The notes under the pieces were generated by a model. That model ran no database searches. It was not told where the DNA came from and was given only the letters and a program-made list of their open reading frames with translations. 64,000 nt of DNA from Clostridia bacterium (GTDB taxonomy: Bacteria > Bacillota > Clostridia > Oscillospirales > Acutalibacteraceae), in assembly GCA_017503785.1 (NCBI GenBank), contig JAFVSK010000006.1, positions 114,074-178,073 on the forward strand, written 5' to 3'. Positions within the stretch are counted from its first letter, which is position 1, and every line of letters begins with the position of its first letter. Both the position numbers and the translations under genes were made by a program. This document shows, piece by piece, positions 7,931 to 16,861 of this stretch.

Positions 7931-9271
7931 ATGTCCTACGTTGAATCCGTTATGGAATCCGTCATCAAAAACAACCCCGGCGAGCCGGAATTTCACCAGG
8001 CTGTAAAAGAAGTTCTGGAGTCTCTGGCTCCCGTCGTTGCACAGCATCCGGAGTACGAGGCTGCCGGCCTGCTGGAGCGCATTGTTGAGCCCGAGCGCGT
8101 TATTATGTTCCGCGTTTCCTGGACTGACGATGCCGGCAAGGTGCAGGTCAACCGCGGCTACCGCGTGCAGTTTAACAGCGCCATCGGCCCCTACAAGGGC
8201 GGCCTGCGCTTCCATCCCTCGGTAAACTTGAGCATCATCAAGTTCCTGGGCTTCGAGCAAACGTTTAAGAACTCCCTCACCGGCCTGCCCATCGGCGGCG
8301 GCAAGGGCGGCTCCGATTTCGACCCCCGCGGTAAGAGCGACGCCGAGATCATGCGTTTCTGCCAGGCCTTCATGACCGAACTGTCCCGCCACATCGGCTC
8401 GCACGTTGACGTTCCCGCCGGCGATATCGGCGTGGGCGGCCGCGAGATCGGCTATCTGTTCGGCCAGTACAAGCGCATTAAGAACAACTTCGAAAACGCT
8501 GTCCTCACCGGTAAGGGTATCCCCTACGGCGGCAGCCTCATCCGTCCCGAAGCCACCGGCTACGGTGCTGTGTATTTCTGCGAAGAAATGCTCAAAGACT
8601 TCGGCGAGGATATCAAGGGCAAGACTTTTGCGGTGTCCGGCTTCGGTAACGTGGCTTGGGGTGCCGTGCTGAAGATCAACCACCTGGGCGGTAAGGTGCT
8701 CACCATCTCCGGCCCCGACGGTTACGTGTACGATAAAGACGGCATCACCGAAGAAAAGGCCGCCTACATGCTCACCATGCGTTCTTCTGGTCGCGACAAG
8801 GTGCAGGATTACGCCGACAAGTTCGGTGTGGAATTCCACGCCGGCGAGAAGCCGTGGGGCGTCAAGGTCGACGTGTGCCTGCCCTGCGCTACGCAGAACG
8901 AGGTTCGCATCGAGGATGCGAAGAAGATGGTCGCCAACGGCCTGAAGTACTACGTGGAAGTGGCCAACATGCCCACCACCGCCGATGCCGTGGAATACCT
9001 GAAAGAGAACGGCGTTATCGTGGCTCCCTCCAAGGCGGTCAACGCCGGTGGCGTGGCCGTGTCGGCTCTGGAAATGAGCCAGAACAGCCTGCGTATGTCC
9101 TGGAGCGCCGAAGAGGTCGACGAGAAGCTGCACACCATCATGGTGAACATCTACAAGAACCTGTCCGACGCCGCCAAGGCCTACGGCATGGAAGGCAACC
9201 TGATCGCCGGTGCGAACATCGCCGGCTTCCAGAAGGTCGCCGATGCCATGATGGCTCAGGGTATCGTCTAA
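7931..9271 (+). CDS. gdhA: NADP-type glutamate dehydrogenase
   Basis: 446 residues, the usual length for hexameric GDH. The catalytic block GGLRFHPSVNLSIIKFLGFEQ and PIGGGKGGSDFDPRGKSDAE carries the substrate-binding lysines, and the Rossmann segment (FAVSGFGNVAWGAV) binds the cofactor. It assimilates ammonia by reductive amination of 2-oxoglutarate. Monocistronic, with its own consensus promoter, strong SD and terminator. Codon use is strongly biased, as expected for a highly expressed gene. The complementary strand is open over its whole length, but that ORF is a shadow. Confidence 0.95.
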   Translation: MSYVESVMESVIKNNPGEPEFHQAVKEVLESLAPVVAQHPEYEAAGLLERIVEPERVIMFRVSWTDDAGKVQVNRGYRVQFNSAIGPYKGGLRFHPSVNLSIIKFLGFEQTFKNSLTGLPIGGGKGGSDFDPRGKSDAEIMRFCQAFMTELSRHIGSHVDVPAGDIGVGGREIGYLFGQYKRIKNNFENAVLTGKGIPYGGSLIRPEATGYGAVYFCEEMLKDFGEDIKGKTFAVSGFGNVAWGAVLKINHLGGKVLTISGPDGYVYDKDGITEEKAAYMLTMRSSGRDKVQDYADKFGVEFHAGEKPWGVKVDVCLPCATQNEVRIEDAKKMVANGLKYYVEVANMPTTADAVEYLKENGVIVAPSKAVNAGGVAVSALEMSQNSLRMSWSAEEVDEKLHTIMVNIYKNLSDAAKAYGMEGNLIAGANIAGFQKVADAMMAQGIV

Positions 9272-9282
9272 TCCCAAACACC

Positions 9283-9320
9283 AAAGAACCGACAAGCGGT
9301 TTGCTTGTCGGTTCTTTTTT
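9283..9320 (+). terminator. terminator after gdhA
   Basis: Arms AAAGAACCGACAAGC / GCTTGTCGGTTCTTT with a 5-nt loop and a T-run. The A-rich left side means it can also stop minus-strand transcription from malG. Confidence 0.88.
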
Positions 9321-10174
9321 TATCCCTTTACCGCACCGCCGGTAACTCCTTCCACGTAATACCGCTGCAGGCTCAAAAACAGCAGTGTTACCGGCACCGC
9401 CACCACCACGGCACCGGCGCAAAAGCGCGTGAAGTATTGGTACAGATTTTCCCGCGTGAGCATTTGATAAAGTCCCAACGCCACGGTGTAATTTTCGTAA
9501 TTGTCTTTCATGATCACACTCACGAAAATAAAATCCGCAAACGGCGCAATGAAGGAAATGAGCGCCGTATACACCACGATAGGGCCCGACATGGGCAGCG
9601 TGATCTTCCAGAAAATATCGTTGCGGGTGGCACCGTCGATGGTGGCCGCCTCGTCCAGCGCGCGGGGCAGCGTGTCGAAAAAGCCCTTGGCAATAAAGTA
9701 GCCAAGACACGAGGCCGAGGAATACACCAACACAAGCGCAGCCAACGACTGATCCAGCCCCACCAGCTTGAGCAGATGGTACACCGCGATCATCGCCATA
9801 AACCCGGGAAACATACCGAGAATGAGGCCGACGTTCATCAGCGGCCGCCGCGCCTTAAAGCGCAGGCGGCTGAAGCAATAGCTGATCATCAAAATCATTA
9901 CCGTGCTGAGCACACAGCTGCACACTGCCACCAACAGCGTGTTTAACAGCCACCGCGGATACGGAAACAACCCCGTATCGGTGAACAGCCCCACGTAGTT
10001 TTGCAGCGTGTACGACTGCGGCATCAGATACGGCGTGTACGCCCCCGGCTCGGCACGGAAGGATTGGATAATAAGATACGCAATGGGCAGCAGCCACAGC
10101 ACCGCCAGCACGGTAAGCACCGTGTATATGGCAGCGTTGGCCAGCCGCTTGCGTGCCGTATAACTGCGGATCAT
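9320..10174 (-). CDS. malG: maltodextrin-type ABC transporter permease, MalG-like
   Basis: 284 residues with six predicted TM helices. The permease EAA loop is clear (ALDEAATIDGATRNDIFWKITLP), the contact site for the ATPase. The sequence follows the MalG/CUT1 pattern, with PYPRWLLNT after the first periplasmic loop. The start overlaps the malF-like stop as ATGA. Neighbouring glgP and malQ make maltodextrin the likely substrate. It is the last gene of the block; its stop abuts the gdhA terminator. Confidence 0.88.
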   Translation of the reverse strand: MIRSYTARKRLANAAIYTVLTVLAVLWLLPIAYLIIQSFRAEPGAYTPYLMPQSYTLQNYVGLFTDTGLFPYPRWLLNTLLVAVCSCVLSTVMILMISYCFSRLRFKARRPLMNVGLILGMFPGFMAMIAVYHLLKLVGLDQSLAALVLVYSSASCLGYFIAKGFFDTLPRALDEAATIDGATRNDIFWKITLPMSGPIVVYTALISFIAPFADFIFVSVIMKDNYENYTVALGLYQMLTRENLYQYFTRFCAGAVVVAVPVTLLFLSLQRYYVEGVTGGAVKG

Positions 10175-11634
10175 TGAAACTCCTCCTCCTTTTTCGACGA
10201 AGCCGAGGAATTGTACACCAACAGTGAAGCCAGCGCCGTGATCACAAACACGATCACGCCGATCACCGCCGCCAAATTGTAGTTTTGCTCATCGACGGTC
10301 TGCTTGTACAGCCACGTTACCAACAGATCGGTCTTGCCCGCCTTGTAATACTCCAGCGTGAGCGGGCCGCCGCGCGTGAGCAGGTAGATCACGTTGAAGT
10401 TATTGATATTGTTCACAAACTGCGTAATGAGATACGGCGTGGTAACAAACAGCATATACGGCAGCGTAATGCGAAAGAACATACGCACCGGCCCCGCACC
10501 GTCAATGCGGGCGCTTTCGTACATATCGGCAGGGATATTCATTAAAATGCCCGAGGTAATGAGCATGGTATACGGAATACCCACCCACATATTCACCAGT
10601 ATCACCGTAAATTTAGCCCACGTTCCGTTGGTGAGAAACGGGATCCGCTCGGTGATCCAACCCAGCTCCTGCAACGCCACGTTCAACGCGCCCTCGTCGG
10701 CCAAGATCTGCGACATGAGCATCAAGCTGACAAACTGCGGCACCGCAATAGTAATGATAAACACCGTTCGCCACAGCTTTTTAAAGCGGATCCCCTTTTT
10801 GTTTATCATCAGCGCCAAGATCATGCCGAACAGGTAGTTGGTAAAGGTGGCAAACACCGCCCAGATCAACGTCCACAGCAAGAGATTTAGGAAGGTGTAG
10901 CCCAACTGCGCATTGCCGCCTAAAATATTGGCAAAATTATCAAACCCCACCCACGTGAACAGGTTGCCGGGCGGCTGGTGTGTTTTGTCAAAATTGGTAA
11001 ACGCAATGAGCACCATAAAGATGAGGGGCAGCAGCGTAAACAACAGCACCAGCAGCACGGGCGGTGTGAGCAGTGTAACGTGATAGCGGCTGTCCAGGAG
11101 CGAGCGAAGATCCTCCCGAAAGGTGGGCAGCCTCTTTCCTGCCTCGGTCAACCGTTGAGCCCGCCATGCCGCGCGCAGGCTGTGAAAATACAGCGCCGTT
11201 ATCAGCAAGGAAAGTATCACCGACAACACGCCGAACAGCAAAATCTGCATAGAGTTGTCGCCCTGCGTGTAAATATAGATCCCCTGCGCCTCGTCGAACA
11301 CCTGCGTTTGCGTTACCGTGCCCAACGTGCCCAGCTTTTTCAAATACTGCCAGCCGAACAGCCACATATAGGCATGGAAGCCCACTTGGGATGCAAAATA
11401 CAGCAGGCCGCGCACCCATTGTCCGCGCAGCGCCGAGCCGGCGCCCATCACCAAAAACGTCAGGCGCGTGCGGGCATCTCCTTTCACGGCAGCGCGTACC
11501 ACGCCTGCCGCCTGCCGTCCAAGCCAGCGCATGGCCGCACGCACACCGTTCACGGCATTACGCCATACCGTGCGGAGGGCTGCCGCCGGTCGTCGGCGTG
11601 GCGGTTGTAAATTCGTAAGATCCTGATACCCCAT
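10171..11634 (-). CDS. malF: maltodextrin-type ABC transporter permease, MalF-like
   Basis: 487 residues, longer than CUT1 permeases of about 300. A basic N-terminal cytoplasmic stretch and two extra TM helices (about 60-175) precede the core permease, as in other MalF proteins of Firmicutes. The EAA motif is MYESARIDGAGPVRMFFRITLP. The segment FNVIYLLTRGGP is typical of sugar permeases. It pairs with the MalG-like protein (4-base overlap). No ATPase gene is adjacent, so a shared MsmX-type ATPase elsewhere is likely. Confidence 0.88.
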   Translation of the reverse strand: MGYQDLTNLQPPRRRPAAALRTVWRNAVNGVRAAMRWLGRQAAGVVRAAVKGDARTRLTFLVMGAGSALRGQWVRGLLYFASQVGFHAYMWLFGWQYLKKLGTLGTVTQTQVFDEAQGIYIYTQGDNSMQILLFGVLSVILSLLITALYFHSLRAAWRAQRLTEAGKRLPTFREDLRSLLDSRYHVTLLTPPVLLVLLFTLLPLIFMVLIAFTNFDKTHQPPGNLFTWVGFDNFANILGGNAQLGYTFLNLLLWTLIWAVFATFTNYLFGMILALMINKKGIRFKKLWRTVFIITIAVPQFVSLMLMSQILADEGALNVALQELGWITERIPFLTNGTWAKFTVILVNMWVGIPYTMLITSGILMNIPADMYESARIDGAGPVRMFFRITLPYMLFVTTPYLITQFVNNINNFNVIYLLTRGGPLTLEYYKAGKTDLLVTWLYKQTVDEQNYNLAAVIGVIVFVITALASLLVYNSSASSKKEEEFQ

Positions 11635-11652
11635 AGCAGCCCCACCTCATCG

Positions 11653-12855
11653 TTATCCCGTGATCTGCGACACCATCGTATCCAACAGTTGCTTTACCGT
11701 TTTACTTGTATCCTTAGTTTCCATGGCCGTGCCAAACGCCTCCAGCGGATTCCACGTGGAATTCAGCACCGCAGCTTGGCTCACGCCAAATTCGTTTTGC
11801 ATGGCAAGCGCCGACAGTGCCACGTTCTGTTTCACCTCGTCGCTGGCCGCCGCCTTTTTGTTTGAGGGGCCCATCGCCCGCGTTTTAAAGCGCAACAGCT
11901 GATTTTCTTCGTTGGTGAGATACTCGGCCAGCATCATGGCTTCCTTGGGATGCTTGGTAGCGGAGTTAACACCCATCAGCTTATACCCCGCAAAGCTCTT
12001 CAGCTGCACCTGCTTGCCGTTCAGCGTAAAGGTGGGCAGCTTGGTAGCGGCATAATTGTCGCCCAGCTTTTGCTTGATCGCTTCTGCCGTCCACGTGCCC
12101 GACACGCCCGCCGCAATGGTGTTGCCGATACCGCCCGTCAGAATGGCATCCTCACCCGTAATAAACGCACTGTGGCCGCAAAATGCCTTCACCGCCTCAC
12201 CGGCCGCCACGCCCTGCTCGTTGTTGAAATTGCAGGTCTGCTTGCCGTTTTGAAGCCCCAGCTCGCAGCCTGCGCTCAAAAAGAACGAGGCCACGTACCA
12301 GCCGTTGGAAATATCCATCAGCACCTTTTTGCCTTTAGCCTCGGCGGCGTTCATCAAACCGTCCAGCGTTTTCACGTCGTCGGCGGTCAGCACGCTCTTA
12401 TCGTAGTACAAAAAGTAGCCGTTGTCCGCCGTCATCGGGTAGGCATACAGCTTATCGTTCAGCGTTGCCGCCGCCACCGCACCCTCGGTGTGCGCCGCGG
12501 TAATGGCCGGTTTGTTCAGCGTGATCTCGTACAGCACGCCCGCCCCCACCAGATCACGCAGCTGATCGTCGGGAAAGGCAAACACATCGGCCGCCGCCGA
12601 CGGGTCTTCCATAATTTTCGTTTGCGTATCCTTTTCGCCCACCACGCCGAAGGTGATGTTGTAGGTGGTCATCGGATGCATTTTTTTGAAATTTTCCACC
12701 ATGGTCTTCAGCATTTCCTGGTCCTCCTGTGCACCCCACACCTTGAGGTTCACGGTTTCCTTGTCGATCATCCCGTCCTCGCGGTTGCAGGCCGACAGCG
12801 ACAGCACCAGCAGCAGCGCCGTTATCGCTGCCAACAAGCTTCGAAATTGTTTCAT
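11653..12855 (-). CDS. malE: extracellular maltodextrin-binding lipoprotein, MalE-like
   Basis: 400 residues. Lipoprotein signal (MKQFRSLLAAITALLLVLSLSAC) with lipobox LSAC, then a type 1 extracellular solute-binding fold (NLKVWGAQEDQEMLKTMVENFKK). It captures sugar outside the cell for the MalFG-like permeases. The ATG at 12855 has GGGGGA upstream; the longer reading to 12876 runs into the terminator T-run. A strong terminator hairpin lies about 27 nt before the start, so expression relative to glgP is probably set by readthrough or by an unrecognised promoter. Confidence 0.88.
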   Translation of the reverse strand: MKQFRSLLAAITALLLVLSLSACNREDGMIDKETVNLKVWGAQEDQEMLKTMVENFKKMHPMTTYNITFGVVGEKDTQTKIMEDPSAAADVFAFPDDQLRDLVGAGVLYEITLNKPAITAAHTEGAVAAATLNDKLYAYPMTADNGYFLYYDKSVLTADDVKTLDGLMNAAEAKGKKVLMDISNGWYVASFFLSAGCELGLQNGKQTCNFNNEQGVAAGEAVKAFCGHSAFITGEDAILTGGIGNTIAAGVSGTWTAEAIKQKLGDNYAATKLPTFTLNGKQVQLKSFAGYKLMGVNSATKHPKEAMMLAEYLTNEENQLLRFKTRAMGPSNKKAAASDEVKQNVALSALAMQNEFGVSQAAVLNSTWNPLEAFGTAMETKDTSKTVKQLLDTMVSQITG

Positions 12856-12874
12856 ACGGTTTCCCCCACTTATC

Positions 12875-12910
12875 ATAAAAAATAGCCGAGGACAAACCGT
12901 CCTCGGCTAT
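12875..12910 (-). terminator. terminator between glgP and malE
   Basis: Arms ATAGCCGAGGAC / GTCCTCGGCTAT with a 5-nt loop and a T-run on the minus strand, directly before the malE ribosome binding site. Confidence 0.85.
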
Positions 12911-12933
12911 AGTATGACTGCAATTTCGTTAGT

Positions 12934-15261
12934 TTATACGCCCCAGATTTCCTCAGCATATTCGCGCACGGTGCGATCGCTGGAGAATTTGCCCGCATTG
13001 GCAATGTTCAACAAGCCCTTGCGAGTAAACGCATCGCGGTCGCGGTAATCGCGGTTCACGCGCAGGCGCGCCTCGCAATACGCCGCAAAATCGTGCAGCA
13101 GGAAATACTGATCGGGCTTGTGCCAGCTGGCGCCCTCCATCAGCGAAGTATACAGTTCGCGGAACATACCGGTGCCGCCGTCGTCGAACGTGCCGTCCAC
13201 CAATGCCTCCACCACACGTTTGAGCCGCGGCTGTGCCGACAGCAGCGCCGCAGGATCGTAGTGCTCGCGCACGGCCGGCAGTTCTTCCACACGCGCGCCG
13301 AAAATATAATTATTTTCTTCGCCCGCCTGCTCCACGATCTCAATGTTCGCACCGTCGTAGGTGCCCAGCGTAACGGCGCCGTTGAGCATGAATTTCACGT
13401 TGCCCGTGCCCGATGCCTCGGTGCCCGCCGTGGAGATCTGCTCCGACACGTCGGCCGCCGGAATCAGTTTTTCGGCATAGGACACGTTGTAGTTGGACAC
13501 GAACAGCACCTGCATCTTATCCTTCACGTCGGGATCATTGTTCACACGCTCGGCAATGGCGTTGATAAATTTAATGATCCCCTTGGCGCGGAAGTAGCCG
13601 GGCGCCGCCTTGGCGCCAAACAAATACGCCGTGGGAGTAAATTCAGTGAGCGTGCCGTCCTTCAGCGCAAAATACGTGTCCAGCACGGCAAACGCATTGA
13701 GCAGCTGGCGCTTGTATTCGTGCAGGCGCTTGATCTGCACGTCAAACAGGAAATCCTGCCGCAGCTCCACGCCCTCGTGCTCACGCACGTAAGCCGCCAG
13801 GCGCGCCTTGTTCTCGGCACGAATGTCGCGCAGGTCCTGCAAAAACACCGTATCCTCGGCATACGCCTCCAACGCCTTTAACTCGTCCAGCTCGGTAAGC
13901 CAGCGATCACCGATCTTATCCGTAATCAGCTGTGCCAATGCGGGATTGGCCAGCGCCAGCCAGCGCCGCTGCGTGATGCCGTTTGTCTTGTTTTGGAACC
14001 GCTCGGGATACACGGCATACCATTCAGGCAGCGCCGTGGTCTTCAAAAGCTCGCTGTGAATACGCGCCACGCCGTTGGTGGAATGGGTGGCGAAGATCGC
14101 CAAGCGCGCCATGTGAATACGCTCGCCGTCCACAATGGCGTATTTCGCGGTGTCGCCAACGCCCTTTGCGGTAAGCTCGGCCGTTAAGGCCTGCTGCAGC
14201 CGCACCACGTAACGGTACACCTGCGGGATCACTGCGCGGAACAGCTTGATGCTCCACGTTTCCAGCGCCTCGGGCATGATGGTGTGATTGGTGTAGGCAA
14301 ATATCTGCCGCGCCAAGGCGAGCCCCTCGTTAAACGGCACACCCTCCCGTTCCAGCAACCGTAGCAGTTCGGGGATGGCCACGGTGGGATGCGTGTCGTT
14401 CAGCTGCACGGCATACACCTCGGGCAAGTGAGAAAAATCGTTGCCGTACTGCGCTTTATAGCAACGCAGCATATCCTGCAGCGAAGCCGACGAGAAAAAG
14501 TATTGCTGCTTTAAGCGCAGCTTCTTGCCGATATCGGTATCGTCGTTGGGATACAGCACGGCACTGATACGCTCCGCCGTGTTGCGTTCCCGCACGGCCT
14601 TATCGTATTTCTGCTCGTTAAATAAGCCGAAATCAAAGTCGCACAACGCCTCGGCCTGCCACAAGCGCAGCGTATTCACGGTGGCACCGCCGTAGCCGAT
14701 CACGGGCGAATCGTAGGGCACCGCCCACACCTCTTGATCGGCAAATTTCACGCGCACCCGCTCATCCTCGCGGCGCACCGACCACGGATCGCCAAACGCC
14801 GTCCAATCGTCGGTGGCTTCGCGCTGAAAGCCGTTTTCAAAATACTGCTTAAACAAGCCGTAACGATAGCGAATACCGTAGCCGTCCAGTGGGATTCCGT
14901 GCGTGGCGGCCGAATCTAAAAAGCAGGCTGCCAAGCGTCCCAAGCCGCCGTTGCCCAGCGCCGCGTCCTCGATCTCCTCAAACACAGCCGTGCTCACGCC
15001 GTGCTTTTCCAGCAAAGCACGGGTATCGTTCAGAAGGCCCATGTTCAGCAAATTGGCCTCCACCACACGCCCCACCAAAAACTCGGCCGAAAAATACTTG
15101 GCACGCTTGCCGTTTTTCGGTGCTTGCCACGCCGTATTCAAGTGCGCCATCGCCGCTTTGGAAACGGCGTTGTACAGCTGCACCGGTGTGGCCGCTTCCG
15201 GGGTGGTGTGTGCCTCCAGCCGCAGCGCCGCCAAAATCTCCTGTTCAAAGGTGTGCTCCAT
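12934..15261 (-). CDS. glgP: glycogen/maltodextrin phosphorylase
   Basis: 775 residues, GT35 family. The PLP-binding block is intact: AGTEASGTGNVKFMLNGAVTLGT with the Schiff-base lysine. Other family segments are GGLGRLAACFLDSAA near residue 107 and QLNDTHPTVAIPELLRLL. It phosphorolyses alpha-1,4-glucans to glucose-1-phosphate in the cytoplasm. The ATG at 15261 has GGAAAGGA upstream and lies one base after the malQ stop. Together with malQ and the transporter it completes import and breakdown of maltodextrins; storage-glycogen use is an alternative. Confidence 0.94.
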   Translation of the reverse strand: MEHTFEQEILAALRLEAHTTPEAATPVQLYNAVSKAAMAHLNTAWQAPKNGKRAKYFSAEFLVGRVVEANLLNMGLLNDTRALLEKHGVSTAVFEEIEDAALGNGGLGRLAACFLDSAATHGIPLDGYGIRYRYGLFKQYFENGFQREATDDWTAFGDPWSVRREDERVRVKFADQEVWAVPYDSPVIGYGGATVNTLRLWQAEALCDFDFGLFNEQKYDKAVRERNTAERISAVLYPNDDTDIGKKLRLKQQYFFSSASLQDMLRCYKAQYGNDFSHLPEVYAVQLNDTHPTVAIPELLRLLEREGVPFNEGLALARQIFAYTNHTIMPEALETWSIKLFRAVIPQVYRYVVRLQQALTAELTAKGVGDTAKYAIVDGERIHMARLAIFATHSTNGVARIHSELLKTTALPEWYAVYPERFQNKTNGITQRRWLALANPALAQLITDKIGDRWLTELDELKALEAYAEDTVFLQDLRDIRAENKARLAAYVREHEGVELRQDFLFDVQIKRLHEYKRQLLNAFAVLDTYFALKDGTLTEFTPTAYLFGAKAAPGYFRAKGIIKFINAIAERVNNDPDVKDKMQVLFVSNYNVSYAEKLIPAADVSEQISTAGTEASGTGNVKFMLNGAVTLGTYDGANIEIVEQAGEENNYIFGARVEELPAVREHYDPAALLSAQPRLKRVVEALVDGTFDDGGTGMFRELYTSLMEGASWHKPDQYFLLHDFAAYCEARLRVNRDYRDRDAFTRKGLLNIANAGKFSSDRTVREYAEEIWGV

Positions 15262-15262
15262 G

Positions 15263-16750
15263 TCAGTCTTTCCTTTCCCGACTGTATAATTTCGCCAGTG
15301 TGCGCAGCTCTGCTGCCGTGTCGTCGCTGATCTGCTCGGCACGCAGCCGCCACATCCAGTTTCCCCCTAACGTGGAGGGAGTATTCATGCGGGCGCGGTT
15401 ATCCAGCTGCAAGATATCCTGCATTTGAAAGATCGCCACATCGGCCACGCTGGCATACGCTGCTTTCATCAGCGCACGCGGAAGATCGGCTGTGCGCTTT
15501 ACGCCCAAATAGTCCAGCACGAACCGCCGCTTTTCACCGCGCAAGGAGCGGCAAAAGCCCACCACGGTTTCGTTGTCGTGCGTACCGCCGTACACCACGC
15601 AATTCGCGCCGTAATGGTGCGGCAAATATTCGTTATCGGCATCACCGTCGAACGCAAACAACAGCACCTTCATGCCGGGATAGCCCGTGCGCTTCAAGAG
15701 CCGTCGCACCGACGGATGCAACACCCCGAGATCCTCGGCAATAATGCGCGCCTCACCGCGGGCACGGTCGAGCGCATCGGTGAGCGCCTTACCGGGACCC
15801 TTGCGCCACGCGCCGCCCTTGGCGGTCTTGCAGGCGGCAGGAATGGCAAAATACCGCGCCAAGCCAATAAAATGGTCAATGCGGATCACGTCGTATAAGC
15901 GGGCACACGCCGCCATGCGCGAACGCCACCATGCAAAATCATCCTCCGCCATGCGATCGTAGCGGTACAAGGGGTTACCCCACCGCTGCCCATCCTCCGA
16001 AAAGCAATCGGGCGGCACGCCCGCCACCGAGGTGGGAACCCCCTCCTCGTCGAGTTCAAACAATTCGGGGTGTGCCCACACGTCGGCGCTGTCTTGTGCC
16101 ACGTAAATGGGAATATCCCCAATAAGCCGAATGCCGCGCTCGTTGGCATACGCCTTTAGTGCCTGCCACTGGCAGAAAAACCAATACTGACAAATTTTCC
16201 AGAAGCGTACGTCCTCGGCCAGCTCCCGCGCCGCCGCCTGCACGGCCTGCGGCAAGCGCGAACGCAGCGGGGCATCCCACAACGTCCATTCCCGCTCCTC
16301 GTGCTTGGCCTTGATCGACATATACAGCGCGTAGTCCTCCAACCACGCCGCTTCAGCCTTGCAAAACGCAATAAACGCCGCATCCTCCGAAAAACGAGCC
16401 GCCGCGCACCGCAGCACCCGAAAACGCGTATAGTACAGCTGCTCATACGGAATTTCCTCGGCGGGCAGCTCGGCGGCTGTCAGCTCCTCGGCGGTGAGCA
16501 GTCCCTGCCCGAAAAGTGTGGGTAGATCAATAAAATACGGATTTCCCGCAAACGCCGAAAAGGATTGATAGGGGCTGTCGCCGTAGCCCGTGGGACCTAC
16601 CGGAAGCACCTGCCAATACGTTTGCCCCGCATCGCACAAAAAGTCCACAAAGCGAAACGCCTCGTCGCCCAGCGAACCGATCCCATAGCGCGACGGCAAG
16701 CTGCCAATGGGCAATAAAATGCCGGCTCCGCGCTGTAAACGAGTTTGCAT
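15263..16750 (-). CDS. malQ: 4-alpha-glucanotransferase (amylomaltase)
   Basis: 495 residues, GH77 of typical bacterial length. Catalytic landmarks: VIRIDHFIGLARYF (nucleophile Asp), IIAEDLG (acid/base Glu) and YGGTHDNETVVGF (third Asp). The N-terminal RGAGILLPIGSLPSRYGIGSLG is the family opening. It disproportionates maltodextrins to give chains that glgP can use. First gene of the minus-strand carbohydrate block; SD AGGTGAG. A weak catabolite-repression-like sequence lies about 83-96 bp upstream, in the divergent intergenic region. Confidence 0.94.
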   Translation of the reverse strand: MQTRLQRGAGILLPIGSLPSRYGIGSLGDEAFRFVDFLCDAGQTYWQVLPVGPTGYGDSPYQSFSAFAGNPYFIDLPTLFGQGLLTAEELTAAELPAEEIPYEQLYYTRFRVLRCAAARFSEDAAFIAFCKAEAAWLEDYALYMSIKAKHEEREWTLWDAPLRSRLPQAVQAAARELAEDVRFWKICQYWFFCQWQALKAYANERGIRLIGDIPIYVAQDSADVWAHPELFELDEEGVPTSVAGVPPDCFSEDGQRWGNPLYRYDRMAEDDFAWWRSRMAACARLYDVIRIDHFIGLARYFAIPAACKTAKGGAWRKGPGKALTDALDRARGEARIIAEDLGVLHPSVRRLLKRTGYPGMKVLLFAFDGDADNEYLPHHYGANCVVYGGTHDNETVVGFCRSLRGEKRRFVLDYLGVKRTADLPRALMKAAYASVADVAIFQMQDILQLDNRARMNTPSTLGGNWMWRLRAEQISDDTAAELRTLAKLYSRERKD

Positions 16751-16806
16751 ACACTCACCTCACACCTGTTAGTATGGTAATTTTTGTGATACTCATTCTG
16801 CTATTC

Positions 16807-16835
16807 TTGCATTTTTTATGCACGTATGCTATGAT
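16807..16835 (+). promoter_or_regulatory. sigma-A promoter of the lipoprotein gene
   Basis: TTGCAT (16807-16812), 17-bp spacer, TATGAT (16830-16835). The gene's AAAAGGAG SD and ATG at 16862 follow at proper distances. Confidence 0.75.
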
Positions 16836-16861
16836 AAGCGTTAACAAAAGGAGTGATTTCC

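Noticed and set aside
7913-9295. 460-codon minus-strand ORF opposite gdhA
   Set aside because: No SD, His/Val/Gly-rich composition typical of an antisense shadow, and the plus strand encodes an unmistakable gdhA with promoter and terminator.
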